From: Streptomyces sp. 6-11-2
GTDB taxonomy: Bacteria; Actinomycetota; Actinomycetes; Streptomycetales; Streptomycetaceae
NCBI RefSeq assembly: GCF_006540305.1
Contig: NZ_BJOR01000001.1
Span: 7,378,001-7,442,000, forward strand
Reading direction: 5' to 3'
Length of the DNA stretch: 64,000 bases
Shown: positions 1 to 7,974 of the stretch, piece by piece
Numbering within the stretch: position 1 is the stretch's first letter
Layout: every line of letters begins with the position of its first letter
Notes under the pieces: generated by a model
What the model saw: only the letters and a program-made list of their open reading frames with translations
Told to the model about the DNA's origin: nothing
Database searches by the model: none
Position numbers and translations under genes: made by a program

Positions 1-60
1 CAGCACGGACTGAAGCAGGGCGACCACACGGACGGCGAGCAGGGAACGACGTAAGGACAT
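1..60 (-). CDS. Partial gene, 5' end only (probable exported or membrane protein)
   Basis: Only the first 20 codons lie in the window; the gene runs off the left edge. The ATG is at 60, preceded on the minus strand by a GAGG ribosome site about 7 nt away. The visible N-terminus is MSLRR followed by a hydrophobic stretch (LLAVRVVALL), which looks like the start of a signal peptide or membrane anchor. Codon 3 is TTA, a leucine codon that is rare in Streptomyces and read by the bldA tRNA, so expression may be developmentally controlled. Function cannot be judged from this much sequence. Confidence 0.55.
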   Translation of the reverse strand, partial: MSLRRSLLAVRVVALLQSVL

Positions 61-234
61 ACGGATACCTCAGCTCTTTGTCGATTTAAGGGATGTGCGG
101 CACGGGAAGGGCACACAGGCGTACACAGTCGTAGAACCCGGGTCATCGAACCGTCCGGGGACTCTGGGGCGCAACCCCAATGTCGAGTTCCGCGGGGTGA
201 CTTGGTGATCCCCGCGCTTGAGCGTGTGGCCCGG

Positions 235-1047
235 TCAGCGGGCTTCGATCTTGTCGAGCAGGCGCGCGAGGACACCGATGCGGTCGCTGTCGCGGGGAAG
301 GCGGGAGAGACAGGTCTCCAGTCTGTCGACGTCGCCGATCCGCATCCTGCCCGCGCCCGCCGTGTCGACGACTGCGGTGATCGTCTTGAAGCCCCAGTAC
401 TGGCTGAAGGCGCGGTCCTCGTCGCCGAGTACGGCCTCCACCAAGGGATCGAGATGGTCGGCGTCGGGGCGCGCGTAAAGGCGCGCGTAGGCAGCGAGCC
501 GGGTCCCGGGATCGTGGGACGTGAGCGAGTCCTCGACATCGAAGTCCTGTTCACGGCGGGTGGCGGTCACCAGGTCCGCGAAGATCTGCTCCATCAGGTT
601 GGTGCGCTCGGGGCTGCTCGCCATGCGTTCTCGCACCTGGGTGTATTCGGCGGCGAGTTGTGCGACGGTTCCGCTCACGGTGGAACCGGTGGCCCCCTCG
701 TCGTCCGCACTGCCGCCGGCCACGAAAGCGAGACGGGCGGTGCGTGATGCGTCATCAGCCGCGTGACCGGCCCGCGCGCTGCGTTCCTCGGCAGCCTCGA
801 TGCGGTCCACCAGCCGCTTGTACTGGAACTTCGTCCCGCCGGGCAGCTCGATACTGTCGAACAGGGCGCCCAGCCAGGGCACTACCGCCACCGCGAGGAG
901 TACGGCCGTGACCGCGTCGATCTTCAGACCGGGTCTGACCGCGTGAACGATCGCGGCTCCGATCGCCGAGCACGTGATGACAGCCGCGATGACATCCCGT
1001 CGACGGTCATGGCCGCTTCGCGGGCCCGGTATCGGCTCCTCCGGCAT
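235..1047 (-). CDS. Hypothetical membrane protein with two N-terminal helices and a coiled coil
   Basis: About 270 residues with no family I recognise. After a short charged N-terminus there are two close hydrophobic segments (roughly residues 20-38 and 45-63), then a basic and acidic helical stretch rich in Ala, Arg and Glu (about 75-110) that looks like a coiled coil. The remaining 150 residues are soluble and alpha-helical. This suggests a small membrane-anchored protein with a cytoplasmic domain. I chose the ATG at 1047 because AGGGTGG precedes it; a GTG three codons upstream at 1056 is possible but has no spaced ribosome site. It stands alone. Confidence 0.7.
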   Translation of the reverse strand: MPEEPIPGPRSGHDRRRDVIAAVITCSAIGAAIVHAVRPGLKIDAVTAVLLAVAVVPWLGALFDSIELPGGTKFQYKRLVDRIEAAEERSARAGHAADDASRTARLAFVAGGSADDEGATGSTVSGTVAQLAAEYTQVRERMASSPERTNLMEQIFADLVTATRREQDFDVEDSLTSHDPGTRLAAYARLYARPDADHLDPLVEAVLGDEDRAFSQYWGFKTITAVVDTAGAGRMRIGDVDRLETCLSRLPRDSDRIGVLARLLDKIEAR

Positions 1048-1197
1048 GCCGACCACCCTGGCACACGCGGCCGCGACCCGCCGGTGAATCCGAACACCAG
1101 CGCCTCCGGCAACCCGAAGGCGGCGTCGGCCCGTTGTTGCCGCCCACGTGGTGTGGCAACTCGGGGCCGGTGAGCCGCTGCCCGGCGGGCCCTCGTG

Positions 1198-1842
1198 TCA
1201 CTTCCGCCAGAACAGGTGGTGCGTCACGCCGCTCGGGCTGGGCACGACCTCGAGGTGGAACCGGTCGAGCAACTCGTCGGGTGACTCCCAGAGCCGCAGC
1301 CCGGAGCCGAGCTTCACCGGGGAGACGGCGACGTGCATGGTGTCGACGAGGCCGGCGTCGAGGAACTGCCGGACGGTGGTCACCCCGCCGCCGAGTCGTA
1401 CGTCCTTGCCCTGCGCCGCCTCCTTCGCCCGACCGAGGACCGTGGCCGGGTCGCCGTCGACGAAGTGGAAGGTGGTGTCGGAGAGCGTGAACGAAGGACG
1501 CTTGTGGTGCGTCATGACGAACACCGGGGTGCGGAACGGGGGCTCCTCACCCCACCAGCCGCGCCAGTCATGGTCGGACCAGGGCCCCCGCTGGGGCCCG
1601 AACTTGTTGCGGCCCATGATCTCGGCGCCGATGTTGCGCGCGTAGTCCCGCGTGAAGTAGTCGTCGAGGCCCCGGCTCCCCCCGGGGTCGGTGCGCATGG
1701 GCCAGCTCGCCGTGGCGCCGGCCCAGGCGAACAGCTTCTCGGGGTGGACGTGGCCGAACGGACTCTCGAAGCTCTGGTCCTCCCCGGCACCGATTCCGTC
1801 ACGGGAGACGTTGAAGTTCTGCACCCTCAGTAGCTGAGCCAT
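1198..1842 (-). CDS. Dihydrofolate reductase family protein (RibD C-terminal domain type)
   Basis: About 214 residues of the RibD_C/DHFR-like fold, the family often annotated as dihydrofolate reductase in actinobacteria although the natural substrate is usually unknown. Visible landmarks are an N-terminal strand (LLRVQNFNVSRDGIGAG), the IMGRNKFGP segment typical of the nucleotide-binding region, PVFVMTHH, and a late GGGVTTVRQFLDAGLVDTMHV motif. A GGAGGAAC ribosome site sits just before the ATG at 1842; upstream extension is unlikely. It is a cytoplasmic NADPH-dependent reductase by family. It is monocistronic, with no neighbour that indicates a substrate. Confidence 0.85.
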   Translation of the reverse strand: MAQLLRVQNFNVSRDGIGAGEDQSFESPFGHVHPEKLFAWAGATASWPMRTDPGGSRGLDDYFTRDYARNIGAEIMGRNKFGPQRGPWSDHDWRGWWGEEPPFRTPVFVMTHHKRPSFTLSDTTFHFVDGDPATVLGRAKEAAQGKDVRLGGGVTTVRQFLDAGLVDTMHVAVSPVKLGSGLRLWESPDELLDRFHLEVVPSPSGVTHHLFWRK

Positions 1843-2064
1843 GTGTTCCTCCGGTGGTGTCGACAACGGTGGTGAGACTCTCCGGGTGGGGAAAACTCAT
1901 CGCCACGTCTCATGGGGGAGGAAGATGCCGGCCGCGTCGATCGCGGCACCCCTACGGCTGGCCTTTCGGGGGGAGGCGCCACTTGGATCGGCCGAGTCGA
2001 CTTCGGCTCACCGAGGCAGGTTCGGTTGGCCCCCGCGTGGCCCGCCGCCCAGGACCGGCGGGCC

Positions 2065-2081
2065 GGCGCCTCGGAGGCGCC
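2065..2081. terminator. GC-rich hairpin in the 350-bp gap before the DHFR-like gene
   Basis: The stretch 1843-2196 has no convincing gene. It contains the compact palindrome GGCGCCTC-G-GAGGCGCC at 2065-2081, placed downstream of the PadR stop codon (2197) on the minus strand, so it may end that transcript. The rest should hold the promoter of the DHFR-like gene, but I see no clear boxes. Confidence 0.35.
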
Positions 2082-2196
2082 TACGCGAGGTAAGCGGAAC
2101 GTACGCCTCCACCGTCCGGACCGGAAGACCCTCGGCTGTGTGCCGCCGCTCACACGGGCTTGGCGGACTCGCGGACCACGGGTGCGGGAGCCCGGG

Positions 2197-2790
2197 TCAG
2201 AAGGTGTCCCGGGCCAGGGCGGCCAGCGTCTCGTAGTCCCAGGTGAGTGCGCCGGAGCGGAGGTCGGACGTGACCGTGTCGAGCCAGTCGAGCTCCGCGG
2301 TCAGCACGGCGCGGCGGTACTCGTCCTCCAGCATGGTGATCCGCGGCAGTGTCATCCGCCGTGCCGCCTCGGCGGCGGTGTCCAGTTCGGTGAGCTGGGC
2401 CCGCACCTGCGCGGCCCGGGTGGTCAGGTCGGCCTGCAGCTCCTGCGGCAGCAGCATCATGGTGAACGAGAGCGCGGCAGGGAACTCCGGGTACTCCGCC
2501 CGCGGGGCGGCCAGCATCTCCCGCAGCCACTCACGCGTCGCCGCGCGGCCGGCATCCGTCACCTCGTAGACGGTGCGTTCGGGGTACTGCTGGTCCCGGC
2601 TGGTCTCGCGCACCGCGATCAGCTCGGCGTCGAGGAGCCGGTCGATGGTCCGGTACAGGCTTGCCCGCTGACTGACGTTGACGACCTGGTCCTTTCCCCA
2701 CTGCTTGATCAGTCGCTGGATGCCGTACGGGTGCAGCGGCTGCATGTGCAGCAGCGAGAGAACGGTGAGGCCGAGTGGGGAGCTGCGCAT
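2197..2790 (-). CDS. PadR family transcriptional regulator
   Basis: A 197-residue PadR-type repressor. The N-terminal winged helix starts MRSSPLGLTVLSLLHMQPLHPYG, with the hallmark L-S-L-L-...-P-x-H-P-Y-G pattern, followed by a recognition region (ASLYRTIDRLLDAELI) and wing (RTVYEVTDAGRAATREWL). The C-terminal half (about 95-190) is the helical dimerisation arm. PadR proteins typically repress an adjacent detoxification or efflux operon and release on binding phenolic or other aromatic ligands. Here it is divergent from a two-gene unit ending in an FAD monooxygenase, with a 23-bp interrupted palindrome between them. The ATG at 2790 has no obvious Shine-Dalgarno, so a leaderless mRNA is possible. 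Confidence 0.9.
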   Translation of the reverse strand: MRSSPLGLTVLSLLHMQPLHPYGIQRLIKQWGKDQVVNVSQRASLYRTIDRLLDAELIAVRETSRDQQYPERTVYEVTDAGRAATREWLREMLAAPRAEYPEFPAALSFTMMLLPQELQADLTTRAAQVRAQLTELDTAAEAARRMTLPRITMLEDEYRRAVLTAELDWLDTVTSDLRSGALTWDYETLAALARDTF

Positions 2791-2820
2791 GTCCCGAGCC
2801 TAGCGGAATGATCTCAGGAG

Positions 2821-2862
2821 AACTAGTTGACGTGATACTAGTTTCACTGCAACTATCAATGC
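2821..2862 (+). promoter_or_regulatory. Palindromic operator overlapping a leaderless promoter
   Basis: AACTAGT (2821-2827) and ACTAGTT (2837-2843) form a perfect 7-bp inverted repeat with a 9-nt spacer, in the 72-bp gap between the PadR gene and its divergent target. TTGACG at 2827-2832 and AACTAT at 2851-2856, 18 bp apart, fit a vegetative promoter whose start point would fall on the A of the ATG at 2863. The operator overlaps the -35 box, as expected for repression by PadR. Confidence 0.6.
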
Positions 2863-3333
2863 ATGACGACGCCGACCCGGCTCGCGTCCGCCGAGCGCAT
2901 CCACGCGGACCACGCCACCGTGAAGCACCTGGGCCACTGGACCGAGGCCACCGAGTTCGACGTGCGCGCCCGCCACGCCAATGTCGTGCTGGACCTGCGC
3001 TCCCCGAACATCGCCTGGGACGAGCCGCTGACCATGGATGTGGAACTCGTCCGTGGCGCGATCACCTTGCTGCTGCCCGACGAGGTCGCCGTGGACAGGC
3101 GGGACCTCACCTTCGCCCGCCGCGGCCGGGTCAAGGACGCGCAGCCCGGCGCCGGTACGGCGCGGCTGCGGCTGGCCGGAGCGGTGAGCGACGGTGAGAT
3201 CCGGATCCGGCGCGGCGGGACCGCCCAGCTCACCGCCATGTGCTCCCGCGCCTACCTGGACGACCTGCGCCGCGCCCACCGTGAAGGCGGCCTGCCCACC
3301 GTCGACGACCCCACCCGGGAGAGGACCCGCTGA
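2863..3333 (+). CDS. Conserved hypothetical protein upstream of FAD monooxygenase
   Basis: A 156-residue soluble protein without a signal peptide. The central part (about residues 30-120) is rich in short beta-strand patterns (TEFDVRARHANVVLDL, GAITLLLPDEVAVDRRDL, GTARLRLAGAVSDGEIRIRR), suggesting a beta-rich fold like those of cell-envelope response or bactofilin-type domains, but I cannot name it. It starts at the first base of the predicted transcript without a ribosome site. The following monooxygenase ATG is 1 nt after its stop codon, so the two are translationally coupled and probably act together or are co-repressed by PadR. Confidence 0.75.
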   Translation: MTTPTRLASAERIHADHATVKHLGHWTEATEFDVRARHANVVLDLRSPNIAWDEPLTMDVELVRGAITLLLPDEVAVDRRDLTFARRGRVKDAQPGAGTARLRLAGAVSDGEIRIRRGGTAQLTAMCSRAYLDDLRRAHREGGLPTVDDPTRERTR

Positions 3334-3334
3334 C

Positions 3335-4501
3335 ATGACCCGCACCCGCACCGCCATCGTCGTGGGCGGCGGCATCGCCGGCCCGGTAGCGGCTCTCGCG
3401 CTGCGCCGGGCCGGGATCGAGGCCACCGTGCACGAGTCCCACTCCACGACCGCCGACGGCATCGGTGGCGCCCTGAGCGTCGCCCCCAACGGCCGGGCCG
3501 CTCTCGGCCTGGTCGGACTCGACCGGGTCGGCGTCCCGATGAACGCCATCGTGCTCCAGAACCACAAGGGCCGGGCCATCACCGAACTTCGCCAGCCCAT
3601 GCAGTTCACCTGGCGCGCCGACCTCCACAGGCGGCTCTACGACCTGGCCCTGCACCAGGGTGTCCCGGTCCACCACGGCCACGAACTCGTCGACGTCCGC
3701 GACAGCGGCACCGGCATCAGGGCCGTCTTCGCCGACGGCACCACCAGCGAGGAGGCCGACGTCCTGATCGGTGCGGACGGCCTGCGCTCCACCGTCCGCC
3801 GGCTGATCGACCCCCGGGCTCCCCAGCCGCGCTACTCCGGATTGCTCGGCTTCGGCGCCCGTGTCGACGGCGCCGGACCGCCGCCCACCGGCGACCGGAT
3901 GTACATGGCCTTCGGGCGCTGCGCCTTCTTCGGGTACCAGACCTTCGACGACGGCACCGGCGTCTGGTTCGCCAACCTCCCCCACCCCTACGCGACGTGG
4001 CAGCAGGTGCGGCAGACCCCGAACGAGGAGTGGCTGCGTCGGCTGGGCGAGGCGTTCGCCGGTGACACCGTCCCCGCCCTGGACCTGCTGCGGCGCACCC
4101 CGCCCGAAGCCCTGGTCACCGCAGGCCCCATGGAGGACCTGCCGCACGTCCCGCACTGGCACCGCGGCCGGATGGTGCTGGTGGGCGACTCCGCCCACGC
4201 CACCTCTCCAAGCTCCGGCCAGGGCGCCTCACTCGCTGCGGAGAGTGCCGTCGAACTCGCCCGCGCGCTCCGGGACCTGCCGCACTCTCAAGCCTTCGCC
4301 GCCTACGAGCGCGCCCGCCGCGCCCGGGTCGAGCGGGTCATCGCCCAGGCCGCCCGCACCAACAGCGGGAAGGCCGCCGGGGCTGTCGGCCGGGTGTTCC
4401 GCGACGCTCTCCTGTCGCTCTTCGCACGCCTCGCCACCCCCGAGAAGATGGCATGGCAGTACGACCACCGGATCCACTGGGACACCGCCGTCGCCACCTG
4501 A
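3335..4501 (+). CDS. FAD-dependent aromatic-ring monooxygenase
   Basis: A 388-residue group A flavoprotein monooxygenase. The N-terminal Rossmann motif is VVGGGIAGPVAALALRRAG with an acidic residue after strand 2 (VHESH), the middle DG motif is LIGADGLRSTVRR, and the GD motif is LVGDSAHATSPSSGQGASLA. The family uses NAD(P)H, FAD and O2 to hydroxylate aromatic substrates or to inactivate antibiotics such as tetracyclines and rifamycins. It is cytoplasmic. The ATG is 1 nt past the upstream stop, with GGGAGAGG about 10 nt before it. Control by PadR suggests a detoxification or xenobiotic-response role rather than biosynthesis; the substrate cannot be told. Confidence 0.88.
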   Translation: MTRTRTAIVVGGGIAGPVAALALRRAGIEATVHESHSTTADGIGGALSVAPNGRAALGLVGLDRVGVPMNAIVLQNHKGRAITELRQPMQFTWRADLHRRLYDLALHQGVPVHHGHELVDVRDSGTGIRAVFADGTTSEEADVLIGADGLRSTVRRLIDPRAPQPRYSGLLGFGARVDGAGPPPTGDRMYMAFGRCAFFGYQTFDDGTGVWFANLPHPYATWQQVRQTPNEEWLRRLGEAFAGDTVPALDLLRRTPPEALVTAGPMEDLPHVPHWHRGRMVLVGDSAHATSPSSGQGASLAAESAVELARALRDLPHSQAFAAYERARRARVERVIAQAARTNSGKAAGAVGRVFRDALLSLFARLATPEKMAWQYDHRIHWDTAVAT

Positions 4502-4634
4502 GGAACGGACCGCACCGAGCGGAGCCGCACGACTCCGGCAGTCACGAACTCGCCGGGGTCGCGTGCTGCCGCGCCCCCCGCAGCAGGCACGGCGTCGAAC
4601 TGTCCCCGTGCGCGCGGCCGCTGCGGCGGGAGAG

Positions 4635-5705
4635 TCATGCCCCGGTGGTTGTGCCCACTGTGCGGACGGCCGGAGCGACGGGGGCGCCGTTCCGGCGCGC
4701 CGAGCTGAGCGCGGCCTCGACCACCGCGACGGCCGCGTGGATGTCGGCCGCCGTGACCAGGGGAGTGCGTCCGTGGCGGATGTCGTCGCGGAACTCGGTG
4801 AACAGCCGGCGCAGTGCCGTCACCCCGGCGGGTCCGCCGACCTGGCGGGAGACGCCGGCGCCGTCCGCACCGCGTACGGACACGGAGGGAGCGTCCTCGT
4901 CGGCGAGTACGTGGCCGTGCGAGCCGAGTACGCGCAGGGTGGACGAGACAGGGGCCGGGCCGATGCCGGCGGGTGTGCGGGCCACGGTGGCGGTCGCCAC
5001 CACTCCGTTGCGCAGGCGGAGCGAGAGCACCGCCGCGTCCTCGACACCGTGGGCGCCGTGCGGGCCGTCGAACAGCGGCGCGTGGGGCGCGGCACTGCTG
5101 AAGGCGACGACCTCGTCCACGTCCAGGCCGGTCAGGTGCCGGACCGCCAGGGCCGGATACCACCCGAAGTTCATCAGTTCGCCGCCGCCGGACAGGGCGG
5201 GGTCGCAGACGAGTTCGGGGCGCTCGACCGTGGTGCCGTCGAGTCCGCCGGCCGCGAGCCACTCCGCGTCGACGGCCAGGGGCAGGCCGATCGCGCCGGA
5301 GTCCACGATGCGCCGGGCCCGTACGAGCTGGGGGGAGTAGAGGCGGTGGACGGCGGTGAGCAGTCCGCGGGAGCGGTCGGCGGCGTCCCACAGGCGCTGC
5401 GCGCCACAGGTGTCGGTCGCGGCGGGCTTGTCGACGATGACGTGGCGGTCCGCTTCGAGCGCTCTCAGCGCGAGTTCGACGTGCCGCGTGGGTTCGCTGC
5501 ACACGAGGGCGATGTCGCAGGAGGCGAGGCCCTGGTCCAGGTCGAGCAGCGGAATGCCCGTCGTACGGGCGAGGGCGGCACTGTCCTCCGCGAAGGGGCT
5601 GTCGGCGGTGTCGGCGCAGCCGATCACCTCCATGCCGGGCAGGGACCGCAGCAGCGGCACGTAGTCACGGGCGTGCCGGACTCCGGATGCGATGAGGATC
5701 CTCAT
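4635..5705 (-). CDS. Gfo/Idh/MocA family oxidoreductase
   Basis: A 356-residue NAD(P)-dependent sugar or cyclitol dehydrogenase-type protein. It begins MRILIASGVRHARDYVPLLR, a variant of the usual glycine-rich dinucleotide motif, then shows the EKP-like signature as VIVDKPAATD and a C-terminal beta domain (GELMNFGWYPALAVRHLTGL). Its ATG lies 1 nt after the stop of the upstream paralogue at 5707-6798, so the pair is translationally coupled. Two such proteins together often oxidise and modify one sugar or aminocyclitol. The weak GxGxxG (SGVRHA) could mean altered cofactor binding. It is cytoplasmic; the substrate is unknown. Confidence 0.82.
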   Translation of the reverse strand: MRILIASGVRHARDYVPLLRSLPGMEVIGCADTADSPFAEDSAALARTTGIPLLDLDQGLASCDIALVCSEPTRHVELALRALEADRHVIVDKPAATDTCGAQRLWDAADRSRGLLTAVHRLYSPQLVRARRIVDSGAIGLPLAVDAEWLAAGGLDGTTVERPELVCDPALSGGGELMNFGWYPALAVRHLTGLDVDEVVAFSSAAPHAPLFDGPHGAHGVEDAAVLSLRLRNGVVATATVARTPAGIGPAPVSSTLRVLGSHGHVLADEDAPSVSVRGADGAGVSRQVGGPAGVTALRRLFTEFRDDIRHGRTPLVTAADIHAAVAVVEAALSSARRNGAPVAPAVRTVGTTTGA

Positions 5706-5706
5706 G

Positions 5707-6798
5707 TCAGCAGACCTCCTTGACGTCGACGGGGCGGCCTTCGTCCGCGCTGAGCTGTGCCGCCAGGGCGGCGGCCAGAGCGGCACGTACCTGGTGGGGC
5801 GCGGTCAGCGGGGCGGCCACCCCGTCGAGCACGTCGCGCAGGTGCCTGGTCTGCTCCGTCATGGCGCCGTCGATCGAGGCGGGGGCGACCGGCGGCGCGG
5901 AGTGCGCTCTCGGCTCGTCCTCACTGCTGTGGTGCAGGGTGCCGGCCGTGCCCGACAGCACGAGCCGGCGGACGAACGTGCCGCGTGCCGCCAGGGCGTA
6001 GCACAGTTCGACGGTGGCGAGGGCGCCGCCGGCGAAGCGTACGAGGATCTGGAAGCTGTCGGGGGTCGGCATCCCGGGCGCCCATGTGCGGCAGGGGCGG
6101 GCGAAGACGCGGACCGGCTCGTCGTCCATGAGCCAGGTCAGCAGGTCGAGGGCGTGCACGCCGTTGTGGGCGACATGGCCTCCGGAGCGGGCCGGGTTCA
6201 GCTGCCAGCCGCGCCAGCCTCCGGGCCAGACGTGCCCGGTGTACCAGGTGAGGTGGGCCAGGCGGGGTGTGCCGATCGCGCCGTCGGCGACCGCCCGGGC
6301 GATTTCCAGGTGGACGGGCTGGAAGCGGGCCGTCTGGGCGACGAGCAGGGGGCGGCCGGCAGCCTCCGCCGCCGCGAGGACCCGGTCGACGTCGGCCACC
6401 TTCAGCGCGGCGGGCTTCTCCAGGAGGACGGCGCGTCCGGCCTGGAGCGCCGCCACGGAGAACTCGGCATGCGATTCGGGGGAGGTGCACACGGCGGTGA
6501 CGTCGATGCCGTCGGACCACGCGCTCGCCGGGTCGGTGGACCAGGTGGCTCCCTCGGCGAGGGCGGCCAGCGCGACGGCCCGCTCGGGGTGCCGGTCGAC
6601 CACGTGGGCCAGCCGCATTCCCGGGACACCTGCCAGCGCGGCGACGTGGTCACGGGCGATGGCACCGGCACCGAGGACGGCCACGCGATGGTCGCGCGGC
6701 CGCTGTCCGGGGTCCTCCGATTCCTTCTGCCCGGGCTCTTCGGGTTCTTCGGGCTCTCCGGGCACGGCGGCCTCTCCGGGCACGGGGACAGAGCGCAC
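5707..6798 (-). CDS. Gfo/Idh/MocA family oxidoreductase, upstream partner
   Basis: A 363-residue dehydrogenase of the Gfo/Idh/MocA family. After an unusual low-complexity N-terminal tail of about 38 residues rich in Pro, Glu and Gly, the Rossmann domain starts RVAVLGAGAIARDHVAAL with a canonical GxGxxA motif. The EKPAAL motif carries the catalytic-region lysine, and HNGVHALDLLTW is typical of the substrate domain. The GTG at 6798 follows GAGGAG at good spacing, so the tail appears to be translated. It is the first gene of a two-gene operon with a coupled paralogue downstream; a GACAT-CGT-ATGTC palindrome lies about 50 bp upstream. Confidence 0.85.
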   Translation of the reverse strand: MRSVPVPGEAAVPGEPEEPEEPGQKESEDPGQRPRDHRVAVLGAGAIARDHVAALAGVPGMRLAHVVDRHPERAVALAALAEGATWSTDPASAWSDGIDVTAVCTSPESHAEFSVAALQAGRAVLLEKPAALKVADVDRVLAAAEAAGRPLLVAQTARFQPVHLEIARAVADGAIGTPRLAHLTWYTGHVWPGGWRGWQLNPARSGGHVAHNGVHALDLLTWLMDDEPVRVFARPCRTWAPGMPTPDSFQILVRFAGGALATVELCYALAARGTFVRRLVLSGTAGTLHHSSEDEPRAHSAPPVAPASIDGAMTEQTRHLRDVLDGVAAPLTAPHQVRAALAAALAAQLSADEGRPVDVKEVC

Positions 6799-6844
6799 GC
6801 ACGGCTCCTCACACTCGACTTCTCGCCTTGGAGTTCAGACGTCA

Positions 6845-6857
6845 GACATCGTATGTC
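6845..6857. promoter_or_regulatory. Palindrome upstream of the Gfo/Idh pair
   Basis: GACAT-CGT-ATGTC is a 5-bp inverted repeat with a 3-nt spacer, 47 bp upstream of the GTG at 6798 and inside its expected promoter. Its minus-strand core CATACGAT also occurs in the palindrome at 28363-28375. The form is like GntR-family operators, but no GntR gene lies nearby. Confidence 0.4.
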
Positions 6858-7008
6858 CAAATCGTGAATTCCGGGAGGGGTGCCGTATGCCGGCCCTCAG
6901 GCGGCGGGCCCCGATCCACACCATGAGGCGGGAGGGTTTTTCAGGAACGGTCACCCATCAGGACCGGCCCGCGTCGCGTACCGGACACGCAGTGCGGACG
7001 ATGAGGTC

Positions 7009-7662
7009 ATGCGCCCTCAGTCGACGGAAGACGTGCCGCCGTCCCATCACCATGTCCGCCCGCGCAGGCGGTACTTCGCCCGGGCCTCGGTCGCCGTGAC
7101 GTTCGCTCTCGCAGCCTGCGTGCTGACCGGGTGCGGCAACAGCGGCGGTGGTTCCACGGTCAGCCCGGGGCCGACTCCTCCCAACACGGCGTCGTTCTCG
7201 TCCCAGCCGCTGCCGTCGGCGCTGGCGTCCTCCGCGTCGTCGGCCATCGCCTCCGCCCGTGCCTCGGCGTCGGCGGCGGCCTCGTCCGCGTCCGCGCGTG
7301 CCTCGGAGTTCGAGGCGTCGGTGTCGGCCGAGACCGCCCGGCGGGCCGCGGCCGCCGAGAAGGCGCTCAAGGGTGTCAAGGGAGGCGGCAACGCGCGGTC
7401 GGAGGTGAGCCTGACCGGAGTGCCCAGGGCACAGACCGGCGGTGTGCTGGCCTCCCTGGTCACCATCACCAACAAGACCGACCGCAAGGCGTCCTACGCC
7501 GTGCAGGTCGACTTCGTGGACGCGCAGGGGCACGTGGTCGAGACCCGCTACGCAGGCGCGGAGAACCTGGAACCCGGCAAGCGCGAGCAGCCGATCGTGT
7601 TCAGCCGGAAACCTCCCGAGCCCAAGTTGACGCCCCGGCTGGCCAAGGCCGAGCGCTACTGA
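7009..7662 (+). CDS. Secreted lipoprotein with FxLYD-like domain
   Basis: A 217-residue lipoprotein. A basic, His- and Arg-rich N-terminus leads to a hydrophobic segment and an LTGC lipobox with Cys42. A long Ala/Ser-rich linker (about residues 60-125) with alternating short charged turns is followed by a compact C-terminal beta domain whose GVLASLVTITNKTDRKASYAV and VETRYAGAENLEPGKREQP segments resemble FxLYD domains. The linker could cross the cell wall as a helical spacer. The ATG at 7009 is the only good start before the signal peptide, but no well-spaced ribosome site is visible. It is not in an operon. Confidence 0.78.
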   Translation: MRPQSTEDVPPSHHHVRPRRRYFARASVAVTFALAACVLTGCGNSGGGSTVSPGPTPPNTASFSSQPLPSALASSASSAIASARASASAAASSASARASEFEASVSAETARRAAAAEKALKGVKGGGNARSEVSLTGVPRAQTGGVLASLVTITNKTDRKASYAVQVDFVDAQGHVVETRYAGAENLEPGKREQPIVFSRKPPEPKLTPRLAKAERY

Positions 7663-7710
7663 GCGGCTCGGTGGTGTGCGGAAACCCGTTCCGCGTTGGG
7701 CCGCCCGAGT

Positions 7711-7734
7711 GGTAACAGCTGTTACCATCGGTGT
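7711..7734 (+). promoter_or_regulatory. Perfect 16-bp operator and promoter of the antitoxin-Fic module
   Basis: GGTAACAGCTGTTACC at 7711-7726 is a perfect palindrome. Its right arm merges with TACCAT (7723-7728), a -10-like box six nucleotides before the ATG at 7735, so the transcript would start at or next to the start codon. This is the arrangement expected if the RHH antitoxin represses its own operon. Confidence 0.65.
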
Positions 7735-7974
7735 ATGGCGAAGACACAGCTGGGCGTGCGCGTCGATGACGACATCAAGGAACTGGCCGAAGCGCGTGCG
7801 AGGGACCGCGGCCTGAGCCTCGGTGACTACATCGCCGGCCTGGTGCGGGAGGACGCCAGCGGGCTGCGGCAGCGGGGCCTGGAAGCCGCGCGACGCTTCC
7901 TCGACGAGCACCAGAGTCTCTTCGACGAGACGGAAGAGACCGATCTCCGCCCCCGGGGAGCGCACGCCGCGTAA
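7735..7974 (+). CDS. Ribbon-helix-helix antitoxin-like protein
   Basis: A 79-residue protein beginning MAKTQLGVRVDDDIKELAEA, the N-terminal strand and first helix of an RHH DNA-binding domain, with RGLSLGDYIAGLVRED as the second helix. The acidic, extended C-terminus (about 50-79) would be the toxin-binding tail. The antitoxin should bind the 16-bp palindrome 9 bp upstream and repress both genes. The downstream Fic-like gene overlaps it by one base (TAATG), giving tight coupling. The ATG at 7735 is used because it follows a -10-like box directly and no ribosome site is present. Confidence 0.8.
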   Translation: MAKTQLGVRVDDDIKELAEARARDRGLSLGDYIAGLVREDASGLRQRGLEAARRFLDEHQSLFDETEETDLRPRGAHAA

